Under the pieces are notes generated by a model that ran no database searches, was not told the origin of the DNA, and saw only the letters and a list, made by a program, of their open reading frames with translations. Below are positions 25,801-37,384 of a stretch of DNA of 64,000 nt, one piece after another; positions within the stretch are counted from its first letter, which is position 1, and the number at the start of each line of letters is the position of its first letter. Source of the DNA: Aplectana chamaeleonis (lineage: Eukaryota > Nematoda > Chromadorea > Rhabditida > Cosmocercidae); NCBI GenBank assembly GCA_029168955.1, contig JAPDOI010001335.1, positions 1 to 64,000 on the forward strand, written 5' to 3'. The translations under genes and the position numbers were made by a program.

Positions 25801-28800
25801 TCTCATTTGGATCCCGCCCTCTTCCTACGGCGTCCGGCGCACTCCCACTTGGATCCCGCACACTTTCTACGGCGTCCGGCGCACTCCCACTTGGATCCCG
25901 CATACTTCCTACGGCGTCCGGCGCACTCCCACTTGGGTCCCGCACACTTCCTACGGCGTCCGGCGCACTCTCATTTGGGTCCCGCCCTCTTCCTACGGCG
26001 TCCGGCGCACTCTCATTTGGGTCCCGCACACTTTCTACGGCGTCCGGCGCACTCTCATTTGGGTCCCGCACACTTTCTACGGCGTCCGGCGCACTCCCAC
26101 TTGGATCCCGCACACTTCCTACGGCGTTCGGCGCACTCCCACTTGGGTCCCGCACACTTTCTACGGCGTCCGGCGCACTCTCATTTGGGTCCCGCACACT
26201 TTTTACGGCGTCCGGCGCACTCTCATTTGGGTCCCGCACACTTTCTACGGCGTCCGGCTCACTCCCACTTGGGTCCCGCACACTTTCTACGGCGTCCGAC
26301 GCACTCCCACTTGGATCCCGCACACTTTCTACGGCGTCCGGCGCACTCTCATTTGGATCCCGCCCTCTTCCTATGGCGTCCGGCACACTCCCACTTGGGT
26401 CCCGCACACTTTCTACGGCGTCCGGCTCACTCCCACTTGGATCCCGCACACTTCCTACGGCGTCCGGCGCACTCCCACTTGGGTCCGCACACTTCCTACG
26501 GCGTCCGGCGCACTCTCATTTGGGTCCCGCACACTTCTTACGGCGTCCGGCGCACTCTCATTTGGGTCCCGCACACTTTCTACGGCGTCCGGCGCACTCC
26601 CACTTGGATCCCGCACACTTTCTACGGCGTCCGACGCACTCCCACTTGGATCCCGCACACTTTCTACGGCGTCCGGCGCACTCTCATTTGGGTCCCGCCC
26701 TCTTCCTACGGCGTCCGGCGCACTCTCATTTGGGTCCCGCCCTCTTCCTACGGCGTCCGGCGCACTCTCATTTGGGTCCCGCACACTTTCTACGGCGTCC
26801 GGCGCACTCCCACTTGGATTCCGCACACTTTCTACGGCGTCCGGCGCACTCCCACCTGGGTCCCGCACACTTTCTACGGCGTCCGGCGCACTCTCATTTG
26901 GGTCCCGCACACTTTCTACGGCGTCCGGCGCACTCTCATTTGGGTCCCGCACACTTTCTACGGCGTCCGGCGCACTCTCATTTGGGTCCCGCACACTTTC
27001 TACGGCGTCCGGCGCACTCCCACTTTAGTCCCGCACACTTTCTACGGCGTCCGGCGCACTCCCACCTGGGTCCCGCACACTTTCTACGGCGTCCGGCGCA
27101 CTCTCATTTGGGTCCCGCACACTTCCTACGGCGTCCGGCGCACTCCCACTTGGGTCCCGCACACTTTCTACGGCGTCCGGCGCACTCTCATTTGGGTCCC
27201 GCACACTTTCTACGGCGTTCTGCGCACTCTCATTTGGGTCCCGCATACTTTCTACATCGTCCGGCGCACTCTCATTTGGGTCCCGCATACTTTCTACGGC
27301 GTCCGGCGCACTCCCATTGGATCCCGCACACTTTCTACGGCGTCCGGCGCACTCTCATATGGGTCCCGCATACTTTCTACGGCGTCCGGCGCACTCTCAT
27401 TTGGGTCCCGCACACTTCCTACTACGCGTCCGGCGCACTCTCATTTCGGTCCCACACACTTTCTACGGCGCCCGGCGCACTCTCATTTGGGGGCCGCACA
27501 CTTTCTACGGCGTCCGGCGCACTCCCATTTGGGTCCCGCACACTTTCTACGGCGTCCGGTGCACTCCCACTTGCGTCCCGCACACTTTCTACGGCGTTCT
27601 GCGCACTCTCATTTGGGTCCCGCACTCTTCCTACGGCGTCCGGCGCACTCTCATTTGGGTCCCGCCACTTCCTACGGCGTCCGGAGCACTCTCATTTGGG
27701 TCTCGCACACTTTCTACGGCGTCCGGCGCACTCCCACTTGGGCCCACACACTTTCTACGGCGTCCGGCGCACTCCCACTTGGGTCTCGCACACTTCCTAC
27801 GGCGTCCGGCGCACTCTCATTTGGGTCCCGTACACTTTCTACGGCGTTCGTCGCGTTCTCATTTGAGTCCCACACACTTTCTACGACGTCCGGCGCACTT
27901 CCACTTGGATCTCACACACGTTCCACGGCGTCCGGCGCACTCTCATTTGGGTCCCGCACACTTACTACGGCGTCCGTCGCATTCTCATTTGAGTCCCACA
28001 CACTTTCTACGACGTCCGGCGCACTTCCACTTGGGCCCGCACACTTTCTACGGCGTCCGGCGCACTCCCGCTTGGGTCCCACACACTTTCTACGGCGTCC
28101 GGCGCACTCTCATTTGGATCCCGCACACTTTCTACGGCGTCCGGCGCACTCTCATTTGGATCCCGCACACTTTCTACGGCGTCCGGCGCACTCTCATTTG
28201 GGTCCCGCACACTTTTTACGGCGTCCGGCGCACTCTCATTTGGGTCCCGCACACTTTCTACGGCGTCCGGCGCACTACCACTTGGATCCCGCACACTTCC
28301 TACGGCGTCCGGCGCACTCTCATTTGGATCCCACACACGTTCTACGGCGTCCGGCGCACTCTCATTTAGCTCCCGCACACTTTCTACGGCGTCCCGCGCA
28401 CTCCCACTTGGATCCCACACACGTTTTACGGCGTCCGGCGCACTCCCACTTGGATCCCACACACATTCTACGGCGTCCGGCGCACTCTCATTTGGGTCTC
28501 GCACAATTTCTACGGCGTCCGGCGCACTCTCATTTGGGTCCCGCACACTTTCTACGGCGTCCGGCGCACTCCCACATGGGCCCCGCACACTTTCTGCGGC
28601 TTCCAGCGCACTCCCACTTGGGTCCCGCACACTTTTTACGGCGTTCGGCGCACTCTCATTTGGGTCCCGCACACTTTATACGGCGTTCGGCGCACTCTCA
28701 TTTGGGTCCCGCACACTTTCTACGGCTTCCGGCGCACTCCCACTTGGATCCCGCACACTTTCTACGGCGTTCTGCGCACGCCCGTTGGGGTCCCGCACAC

Positions 28801-29400
28801 TTTCTACGGCGTCCGGCGCGCTCCCACTTGATTTCCGCACACTTTCTACGGCGTCATGTGCACTCCCACTGGGTCCCGCACACTTTTTACGGCGTCCAGC
28901 GCACTCTCATTTGGATCCCGCCCTCTTCCTACGGCGTCCGGCACACTCCTACTTGGATCCCGCACACTTTCTACGGCGTCCGGCGCACTCCCACTTGGAT
29001 CCCGCACACTTTTTACGGCGTCCGGCGCACTCCCACTTGGGTCCCGCACACTTCCTACGGCGTCCGGCGCACTCTCATTTGGGTCCCGCCCTCTTCCTAC
29101 GGCGTCCGGCGCACTCTCATTTGGGTCCCGCACACTTTCTACGGCGTCCGGCGCACGCCCGTTAGGGTCCCGCACACTTTCTACGGCGTCCGGCGCACTC
29201 CCGCGGATCCCGCACACTTTCTACGGCGTCCGACGCACTCCCACTTGGATCCCGCACACTTTCTACGGCGTCCGGCGCACTCTCATTTGGGTCCCGCCCT
29301 CTTCCTACGGCGTCCGGAGCACTCTCATTTGGGTCCCGCACACTTTCTACGGCGTCCGGCGCACTCTCATTTGGGTCCCGCACACTTTCTACGGCGTCCG

Positions 29401-29810
29401 GAGCACTCTCATTTGGGTCCCGCACACTTTCTACGGCGTCCGGCGCACTCCCACTTGGATCCCGCACACTTTCTACGGCGTTCGGCGCACTCTCATTTGG
29501 GTCCCGCACACTTTCTACGGCGTCCGGCGCACTCTCATTTGGATCCCGCCCTCTTCCTACGGCGTCCGGCACACTCCCACTTGGATCCCGCACACTTTCT
29601 ACGGCGTCCGGCGCACTCCCACTTGGATCCCGCACACTTTTTACGGCGTCCGGCGCACTCCCACTTGGGTCCCGCACACTTCCTACGGCGTCCGGCGCAC
29701 TCTCATTTGGGTCCCGCCCTCTTCCTACGGCGTCCGGCGCACTCTCATTTGGGTCCCGCACACTTTCTACGGCGTTCTGCGCACGCCCGTTAGGGTCCCG
29801 CACACTTTCT
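29401..29810. repeat. Higher-order block, partner at 32704-33155
   Basis: The order of unit variants from 29401 to 29810 recurs at 32704-33155 almost base for base, with one extra 42-bp unit in the second copy near its end. Both finish with the rare variant GCACGCCCGTTAGGGTCC. The two blocks are about 3.3 kb apart, showing that multi-unit segments, not just single units, have been duplicated. Confidence 0.75.
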
Positions 29811-32800
29811 ACGGCGTCCGGCGCACTCCCACTTGGATCCCGCTCACTACCTACGGCGTCCGGTGCACTCCCACTTGCGTCCCGCACACTTTCTACGGCG
29901 TCCAGTGCACTCTCATTTGGATCCCGCCCTCTTCCTACGGCGTCCAGCGCACTCCCTTGGATCCCGCACACTTTCTACGGCGTCCGGCGCACTCCCACTT
30001 GGGTCCCGCACACTTTCTACGGCGTCCGGCGCACTCTCATTGGGTCCCGCACACTTCCTACGGCGTCCGGCGCACTCTCATTTGGGTCCCGCACTCTTCC
30101 TACGGCGTCCGGCGCACTCCCACTTGGGTCCCGCACACTTTCTACGGCGTCCGACGCACTCCCACTTGGATCCCGCACACTTTCTACGGCGTCCGGCGCA
30201 CTCCACTTGGGTCCCGCACACTTTCTACGGCGTCCGGCGCACTCTCATTTGGGTCCCGCCCTCTTTCTACGGCGTCCGGCGCACTCTCATTTGGGTCCCG
30301 CACACTTTCTACGGCGTCCGGCGCACTCCCATTTGGATCCCGCACACTTTCTACGGCGTCCGGCGCACTCCCACGGGTCCCGCACACTTTCTACGGCGTC
30401 CGGCGCACTCCCACTTGGGCCCGCACACTTTCTACGGCGTCCGGGCACTCCCACTTGGATCCCACACTCGTTCTACGGCGTCCGGCGCACTCTCATTTGG
30501 ATCACACACACGTTCTACGGCGTCCGGCGCACTCTCATTTGGGTCCCGCACACTTTCTACGGCGTCCCGCGCACTCCCACTTGGATCCCACACACTTTCT
30601 ACGGCGTCCGGCGCACTCTCATTTGGGTCTCGCACACTTTCTACAGCGTCCGGCGCACTCTCACATGGGTCCCGAACACTTAATATGGCGTCCGGCGCAC
30701 TCTCATTTGGGTCCCGCACACTTTCTACGGCGTCCGGCGCACTCTCATTTGGGTCCCGCACACTTTCTACGGCGTTCGGCGCACTCTCATTTGGGTCCCA
30801 CACACTTTCTACGGCGTCCGGCGCACTCTCACTTGGGTCCCACACACTTTCTACGGCGTCCGGCGCACTCCCACTTGGGTCCCACACGCTTTCTACGGCG
30901 TCCGGCGCACTCACTTGGATCCCGCACACTTTCTACGGCGTTCGGCGCACTCTCATTTGGGTCCCGCACACTTTCTACGGCGTCCGGCGCACTCTCATTT
31001 GGGTCCCGCCCTCTTCCTACGGCGTCCGACGCACTTTCGTTTGGCTCCCGCACACTTTCTACGGCGTCCGGCGTACTGCCACTTGGGTCCCGCACACTTT
31101 CGACGGCGTCCGGCGTACTGCCACTTGGGTGACGCACACCTTCTACAGCGTCCGGCGCACTCTCATTTGCGTCCCGCACACTTTCTACGGCGTTTAGTGC
31201 ACTCTCATTTGGGTCCAGAACACTTTCTACGGCGTTCTGCGCACGCCCGTTGAGGTCCCGCACACTTTCTACGGCGTCCGGCGCACTCCCACTTGGGTCC
31301 CGCACACTTTCTACGGCGCCCGGCGCACTCTCATTTGGGTCCCGCACACTTTCTACGGCATACGGAGCACTCTCATTTGGGTCCCGCACACTTTCTATGG
31401 CATACGGCGCACTCTCATTTGGGTCTCGCACACTTTCTACGGCGTCCGGGCACTCCCACTTGGGTCTCGCACAATTTCTACGGCGTCCGGCGCACTCTCA
31501 TTTGGGTCCCGCACACTTTCTACGGCGTCCGGGCACTCCCACTTGGGTCCCGCACACTTTCTACGGCGTCCGGCGCACTCTCATTTGGGTCCCGCACACT
31601 TCCTTCGGCGTCCGGCGCACTCCCACGTGGGTCCCTCACACTTTCTACGGCGTCCGGCTCACTCCCGCGGATCCCGCACACTTTCCTCCGGCGTGCGGCG
31701 CACTCTCATTTGGGTCCCGTACACTTTCTACGGCGTCCGGCGCACTCTCATTTGGGTCCCGCACACTTTTTACGGCGTCCGGCGCACTCTCATTTGGGTC
31801 CCGCACACTTTCTACGGCGTTCTGCGCACGCCCGTTAGGGTCCCGCACACTTTCTACGGCGTCCGGCGCACTCCCACTTGGATCCCGCACACTTTCTACG
31901 GCGTTCGGCGCACTCTCATTTGGGTCCCGCACACTTTCTACGGCGTCCGGCGCACTCTCATTTGGATCCCGCCCTCTTCCTACGGCGTCCGGCGCACTCC
32001 CACTTGGATCCCGCACACTTTCTACGGCGTCCGGCTCACTCCCACTTGAATCCCGCACACTTCCTACGGCGTCCGGCGCACTCCCACTTGGGTCCCGCAC
32101 ACTTCCTACGGCGTCCGGCGCACTCTCATTTGGGTCCCGCCCTCTTCCTACGGCGTCCGGAGCACTCTCATTTGGGTCCCGCACACTTTCTACGGCGTCC
32201 GGCGCACTCGCACTTGGATCCCGCACACTTTCTACGGCGTTCTGCGCACGCCCGTTAGGGTCCCGCACACTTTCTACGGCGTCCGACGCACTCCCACTTG
32301 GATCCCGCACACTTTCTACGGCGTCCGGCGCACTCTCATTTGGGTCCCGCCCTCTTCCTACGGCGTCCGGAGCACTCTCATTTGGGTCCCGCACACTTTC
32401 TACGGCGTCCGGCGCACTCTCATTTGGGTCCCGCACACTTTCTACGGCGTCCGGAGCACTCTCATTTGGGTCCCGCACACTTTCTACGGCGTCCGGCGCA
32501 CTCCCACTTGGATCCCGCACACTTTCTACGGCGTCCGGCGCACTCCCACTTGGATCCCGCATACTTTCTACGGCGTCCGGCTCACTCCCATTGGATCCCG
32601 CACACTTCCTACGGCGTCCGGCCCCTCCCCCTTGGGTCCCGCACACTTTCTACGGCGCCCGGCGCACTCTCATTTGGGTCCCGCACACTTTCTACGGCGT
32701 CCGGAGCACTCTCATTTGGGTCCCGCACACTTTCTACGGCGTCCGGCGCACTCCCACTTGGATCCCGCACACTTTCTACGGCGTTCGGCGCACTCTCATT

Positions 32801-33340
32801 TGGGTCCCGCACACTTTCTACGGCGTCCGGCGCACTCTCATTTGGATCCCGCCCTCTTCCTACGGCGTCCGGCACACTCCCACTTGGATCCCGCACACTT
32901 TCTACGGCGTCCGGCGCACTCCCACTTGGATCCCGCACACTTCCTACGGCGTCCGGCGCACTCCCACTTGGGTCCCGCACACTTCCTACGGCGTCCGGCG
33001 CACTCTCATTTGGGTCCCGCCCTCTTCCTACGGCGTCCGGCGCACTCTCATTTGGGTCCCGCACACTTTCTACGGCGTCCGGCGCACTCTCATTTGGGTC
33101 CCGCACACTTTCTACGGCGTTCTGCGCACGCCCGTTAGGGTCCCGCACACTTTCTACGGCGTCCAGCGCACTCTCATTTGGGTCCCGCACACTTTCTACG
33201 GCGTCCGGCGCACACCCACTTGCGTCCCGCACACTTCCTACGGCGTCCGGCGCACTCCCACTTGCGTCCCGCACACTTTCTACGGCGTCCAGTGCACTCT
33301 CATTTGGGTCCCGCACACTTTTTACGGCGTTCTGTGGCGC

Positions 33341-33896
33341 ATTTCTGATTCACACCGTGCGGCGTTCCAAAAAGTACTTCCGAGATCCCGCCGTATTGAC
33401 TGAAGCGTTCAATCCTTAGCAAAAGCCTATCAGTAACGGTGTTTATTTCACTAGTTCATTTTTTTACGTCGGATGGTTTATAATAACATGTTTACGTGTC
33501 TTTGTCTTTCTTGACCCTCAATTTTGAGGTTCCACAAAAATTGAGCTACAAACTTCAAATTTTCACAGGAGCTAGGTGCAAACAAAACCAGCTTCCTGGC
33601 CAAAAGAGCTCTCTAGCTCAACGATAAGTGTTCCAACAAGATCGTGAACGCCAACTGAAAAAAAGGAGATGAACATTTTTTCGACCAAAATGACGTGGTT
33701 TTGACACTTTTTCTCGAGTCTCAGGTAACCATTCAGGACCATTTTTTGAACAGTTATTTAGCTTTCTAAGGTATATTGAATGCAAAAAGAACGATCTTTC
33801 TAGGTTTACTCTGGACCCTGATACTGAGATCAGGGGGTTGCGCGATGGCGAATCAAAGCCAAATCTGGTGAGCGCTTCGCGCTCACCACAATAGCA
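33341..33896. other. Unassigned sequence right of the array
   Basis: No gene recognised. The first 50 bases contain degenerate satellite words (GATCCCG). A perfect 9-bp-stem hairpin (GGTGAGCGC, loop TTC) lies at about 33869-33889, just inside the putative right end of the enclosing element. Confidence 0.5.
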
Positions 33897-33918
33897 CCAA
33901 CTCTAACCGGGGCCTTAA

Positions 33919-34466
33919 GGCCCCGGTCAGACTCGGTCGAAAAACCTGCTGAGTCCGACTGAGTCCGGATGAGTCCGGGGTGGAAAAACCTGCTGAGTCC
34001 CACTGAGTCCGGTTGCCCCCAGCACCAACCAGCTCCTCTGCGAAACACGCAATTGATAGTGACGATTATTACCTCAGCTGTCAATCGGAACGTGTTTGGT
34101 GGCTGATTTTTCTTGTTTTCAACATGTCTGAATCTGATTTCCGTATCAGCAGCACGTGGGGCAGAGCGCAGACGATGAGAGTCGAGATGCGGCGGGACTC
34201 GGCAGGTCGCAGTCGGCCGAAAAAAATGCACCCAAATCACGTGAAAAATACCTATATCGACCGGGTGGGACTCAGCGGGACTCAGTCGGTGCATTGGCCC
34301 CGCCCTTGTACGCATGAGAAATATCAGTATCGACCGGGGGGATTGCGGTGGGCATCAGACGGTCGCAGTCGGACTCAGTGGGTTAATTTTTTCCACCCGT
34401 TCTCCACGAATTTGATGCGTATCGACCGGGTGGGACTCAGTAGATCCACCGACTATGACAGGGGCC
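33919..34466. mobile_element. TAA-site MITE family D, copy 1
   Basis: The left end GGCCCCGGTCAG pairs with the right end CTATGACAGGGGCC; TAA flanks both sides (33916-33918, 34467-34469). Close to the left end are several copies of CTGAGTCCGA/GATGAGTCCGG. It is closely similar along its length to copy 2 at 49565-50099. No credible coding sequence is present; TWA duplications suggest mobilisation by a PIF/Harbinger transposase. Confidence 0.85.
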
Positions 34467-34664
34467 TAAGATGGATTTAGTTATGAACTTGATAATATTA
34501 TCACAAGATAACGAGCCAATTCGATGAAAAACAACCGTACGCGATCTCTAGCACTGTCAAAATGAAAGTGCCTTTCGCCTTGGAAAATAACGTTCCTTTC
34601 GGGTTTTGCAAAATATTCTTGCGCGATTGACTAGATCACGACGTGCTGTACATTACGGCGTTTT

Positions 34665-34806
34665 CGAAAACGGAGCACTTTGAGGCGAGTTGTGCTCGAA
34701 AGACGCTTTAGTTGCCCACTCTGTCGATTTCTCCCATTTTTTGCCCTTGGATAGCAGCGGTATTGAACCTTGAGATGAAACCAATAAAAAGTAATTTCTT
34801 TTGCAG
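34665..34806 (-). repeat. Repeat S, right copy (inverted partner at 3820-3961)
   Basis: Reverse complement of the segment at 3820-3961: same length and same block order. Directly outside it at 34813 begins AGGGATGTGCGTAATTACG, resembling a hAT-like terminus, but I could not find the matching other end downstream. Confidence 0.7.
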
Positions 34807-34832
34807 TGGCTACTAGGGATGTGCGTAATTAC

Positions 34833-36910
34833 GAATAACAACTAATGACTTACCGAAATTGGTCAGGAAAGCAACACTTATTCAAATCGCGCTCAAACCC
34901 AAAGATTATATCATGATTGAGACAATTTCAAAGTTTTGTCGGATGTGGTTGGTACAAAATAACCAAATTCTTCAGAACTTATTATTTCCAATGACACTGC
35001 TTTGCAGTTCTAGAACCTTAACATTATAACCACAACCGAACGTTGCGGAAGACCAGCACTTGTGCGACTTCCGGTCGGTCGCGCGACCTCAAGGTAGGCT
35101 CTTTGAACCAGTCCCGACACTGGCCGGCTCTAGCGGAAATTTCCACAGAGGGTCGTATCAGTGGTGATATGATGACTAGGTCAAGCATTAGCGATCTGGG
35201 GAACCTATTACTTCTATGTTATAATAATCTTATAGAACAGATGTGCATAACAATTTAGGAGCGGAAAAACCTAGCACTTCTCGGTTCTGAAACAGAGCGG
35301 TCTAAAAAAACGATGAACTATTCAGACGAACAGGATAAGTGAAATCGGTCATGCTTTGACATGTGATCGATAGGGAATCCAGGAGAAAATACGCATTTTA
35401 CAAAATACCGGAGTCAAAAAAAGTTTTTCCTGATACCACTGCATTCGCTACACTGAGAGGGACACGAAAACTCCAAAAAAAAACAGTACGTCAATTTTAA
35501 AGTGAGTTCTAACTATGCGGCGCCTTATGCGCTCAAAAAACGCCGCAGGACGCCGTTTTCGCAAAAAGTTTGTTCGGTACTGTACTTCGCAGCAGATGGT
35601 CGCGTCGCGGCAATCATTCAGCAGGCGCTTAGCCTATCGCCAAAGGTCTGCAATGGCCGCTACGCGACGCGCACTACGAGTCCGGGTGTCCACGGGCCGC
35701 CTTCAAATTAACCACTTTCAATACTACACTATATAAGACGCTTTATGCATTTCGTTATGAAATCGATAATATCGGGAATTGCCTGCAGGCCACAACTGCG
35801 CACCGACGGAAACTGTGTCAGATGATTGGATGGTAAATAAGAGGCGTCGTCCGATTTTTGGTAATACATTCGAGAGAAGGGATTTCCATAGAATGGGGTT
35901 CTGATTTCTTCCAAACTTTACCCATTATAGGAAAAAGCTCAAATCGACGCGCGCGCTTGGCTCTGGAAGTCGGGCAAAGAACAATTAGTGCAAAGTTGGT
36001 GCAAAGCTCCGTGTTGTCATCATTGGGGATGAAGAAAATAACATCACATAGCGCAGATGGGCGATTTCTGCGCCGAAAGATCTAAGAATCCAGGATTTCC
36101 TCTGTTTTTCACAATGCTTGGGGAGACGAAACCGAAAATTTAAAAACACACACCTTCGAGTAAGAGTCTTTCATTCATATTTTTAATTATGTAAATGTAA
36201 GCTTGCAATTCAAACCAGGTTCTCTAAAAAGCATGGACATGAATGTTTTGTAAAGCGTACCTCTTCATGTCTTCCTTTTTTATTTCTGGAGGATTTTTTT
36301 GCTTCAACTACGCTTGTTTTCAAAGTGTAGATTTTATTTATTTTTTGGCTCGTTGAACGACTAACGAAGTACAACATTTCTATTAAGAACTTAGCTGCTG
36401 GCCACCATCACTCAACAGATGCCCTTGGAAGAATCTACTCAAAAATTAAGTGATTACCTCATACGAAAAAAACCGAAAGAACTAAGTTAACGACGCACGG
36501 GAAGGAACTTATTTTTACTATCTCATGTTTGTTTTCTTCTCCCAAAAGAACTTCATTGCTAATTTCGGCAGCGAGAGTATGATATGCGGAACATCGAAGG
36601 GAGGAACACATCTCATTAAAAGTTGAATAACTGAGAAAAAATCAAATAGAACACAATAATCGTAAAAAAATCACATGGACGTCGGAGGCTACAGGAGGAA
36701 AGTCTCCTCCACTTCAACAACAGCGAACAAATTAAAAATTGAGTGGTACAGAATATTGGGTGATGAGATATGTGGCAGAGCAGCGTGGGGCTAAGTTATA
36801 CTCTGCATTTCCTTGCCACTGGCTTCCGCGGCAGGTCTGCTATTGATCAATTCCGAAATCGCCACCACTACAGACGTGCAACAAAAGCCAGCGGCAGCAA
36901 AACGCCGAAG
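34833..36910. other. No recognised gene
   Basis: Mostly AT-rich with a GC-richer patch at about 35500-35700. The open frames are under 80 codons and show no family motif. No transposon ends were recognised. Confidence 0.4.
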
Positions 36911-36913
36911 TAT

Positions 36914-37381
36914 GGCCCGGATCATACTACCGTCGCGGCGATGTGTGAGAAAGAACGGTATCGATCCATCGCGGCGATACTGCGCTTCTGAGGGCATTGA
37001 TTGTTTTGGCGAACCAAACAACAACCTGCTGGGTGGAATGGGATGATATCCTCATCGGAGATCGGTTGAATACTTCATTTTTAACCACATTTCCGAAACA
37101 TCGGGCAAAATTGCATATCTCCGCGATGATATCGGAGCCGCTCTACGTTGGGCAGCGTTGAGATGAAATCGCGGCGATATTCATATTTGCTAAAAATTTC
37201 GGTAATGTGGGTAGATACAGAGGTGTCAACCATTCTCCGATGAATATCTCTTTGTAATCGACTCGACGAACTGCCTCTGTGCATATGAAAACAATCGATT
37301 CCCTCCGAAGCGCAAAATCGCCGCGATTGATCGATACTGCTCTTTCCCACGAATCGCCGCGACGGTAGTATGATCCCGGCC
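36914..37381. mobile_element. MITE with about 100-bp inverted arms, TAT site
   Basis: The left end GGCCCGGATCATACTACCG and the right end CGGTAGTATGATCCCGGCC are inverted repeats. The arms continue for about 100 bp (GTCGCGGCGAT, GTATCGATC, TCGCGGCGAT, GCGCTTC) at about 36914-37015 and 37285-37381. TAT flanks both sides (36911-36913, 37382-37384). The interior lacks a recognisable gene. Confidence 0.8.
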
Positions 37382-37384
37382 TAT

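Larger units (their letters stand above)
5436..33340. repeat. Satellite array, 42-bp unit, about 660 copies
   Basis: One uninterrupted head-to-tail array. The commonest unit contains ACTTTCTACGGCGTCCGG followed by CGCACTCTCATTTGGGTCC and is exactly 42 bp. Variants swap blocks: ACTCCCACTTGGATCC, CCCTCTTCCTACGG, CTCACTACCTACGGCG, TCCAGTGCACTC, ACGTACTTTTGTTTGGGTC. Because 42 is a multiple of 3 and the unit has no stop in the three plus frames and one minus frame, very long open frames result (14-residue periods HTFYGVRRTLIWVP, TLSTASGALSFGSR, ESVRDPNESAPDAV). They are not credible proteins: all four frames are equally open and indels shift between them freely. GC content is well above the flanks. 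Confidence 0.97.
4166..33914. mobile_element. Putative TTA-flanked element enclosing the satellite array (inferred)
   Basis: The left end GGCCCGGGTCATAGTTGG (4166-4183) and the reverse complement of the right end, GGCCCCGGTTAGAGTTGG (33897-33914), agree at 15 of 18 positions. TTA flanks both (4163-4165, 33915-33917). The ends resemble the MITE family D termini at 33919, 49565 and 62849. If this is one element, the satellite grew inside it. Alternatively the two ends belong to separate elements that lost their partners. The span is far longer than any normal MITE, so the claim rests only on the ends. Confidence 0.35.

Noticed and set aside
5436..33340. CRISPR-like regular spacing
   Set aside because: There are no unique spacers between repeats; the units abut directly, so it is a plain tandem array in an apparent eukaryote.
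5302..33419. Very long open frames (up to about 1,700 codons) with 14-residue repeats on both strands
   Set aside because: All are readings of the 42-bp satellite, open in four frames at once; no frame is favoured and indels jump between them.
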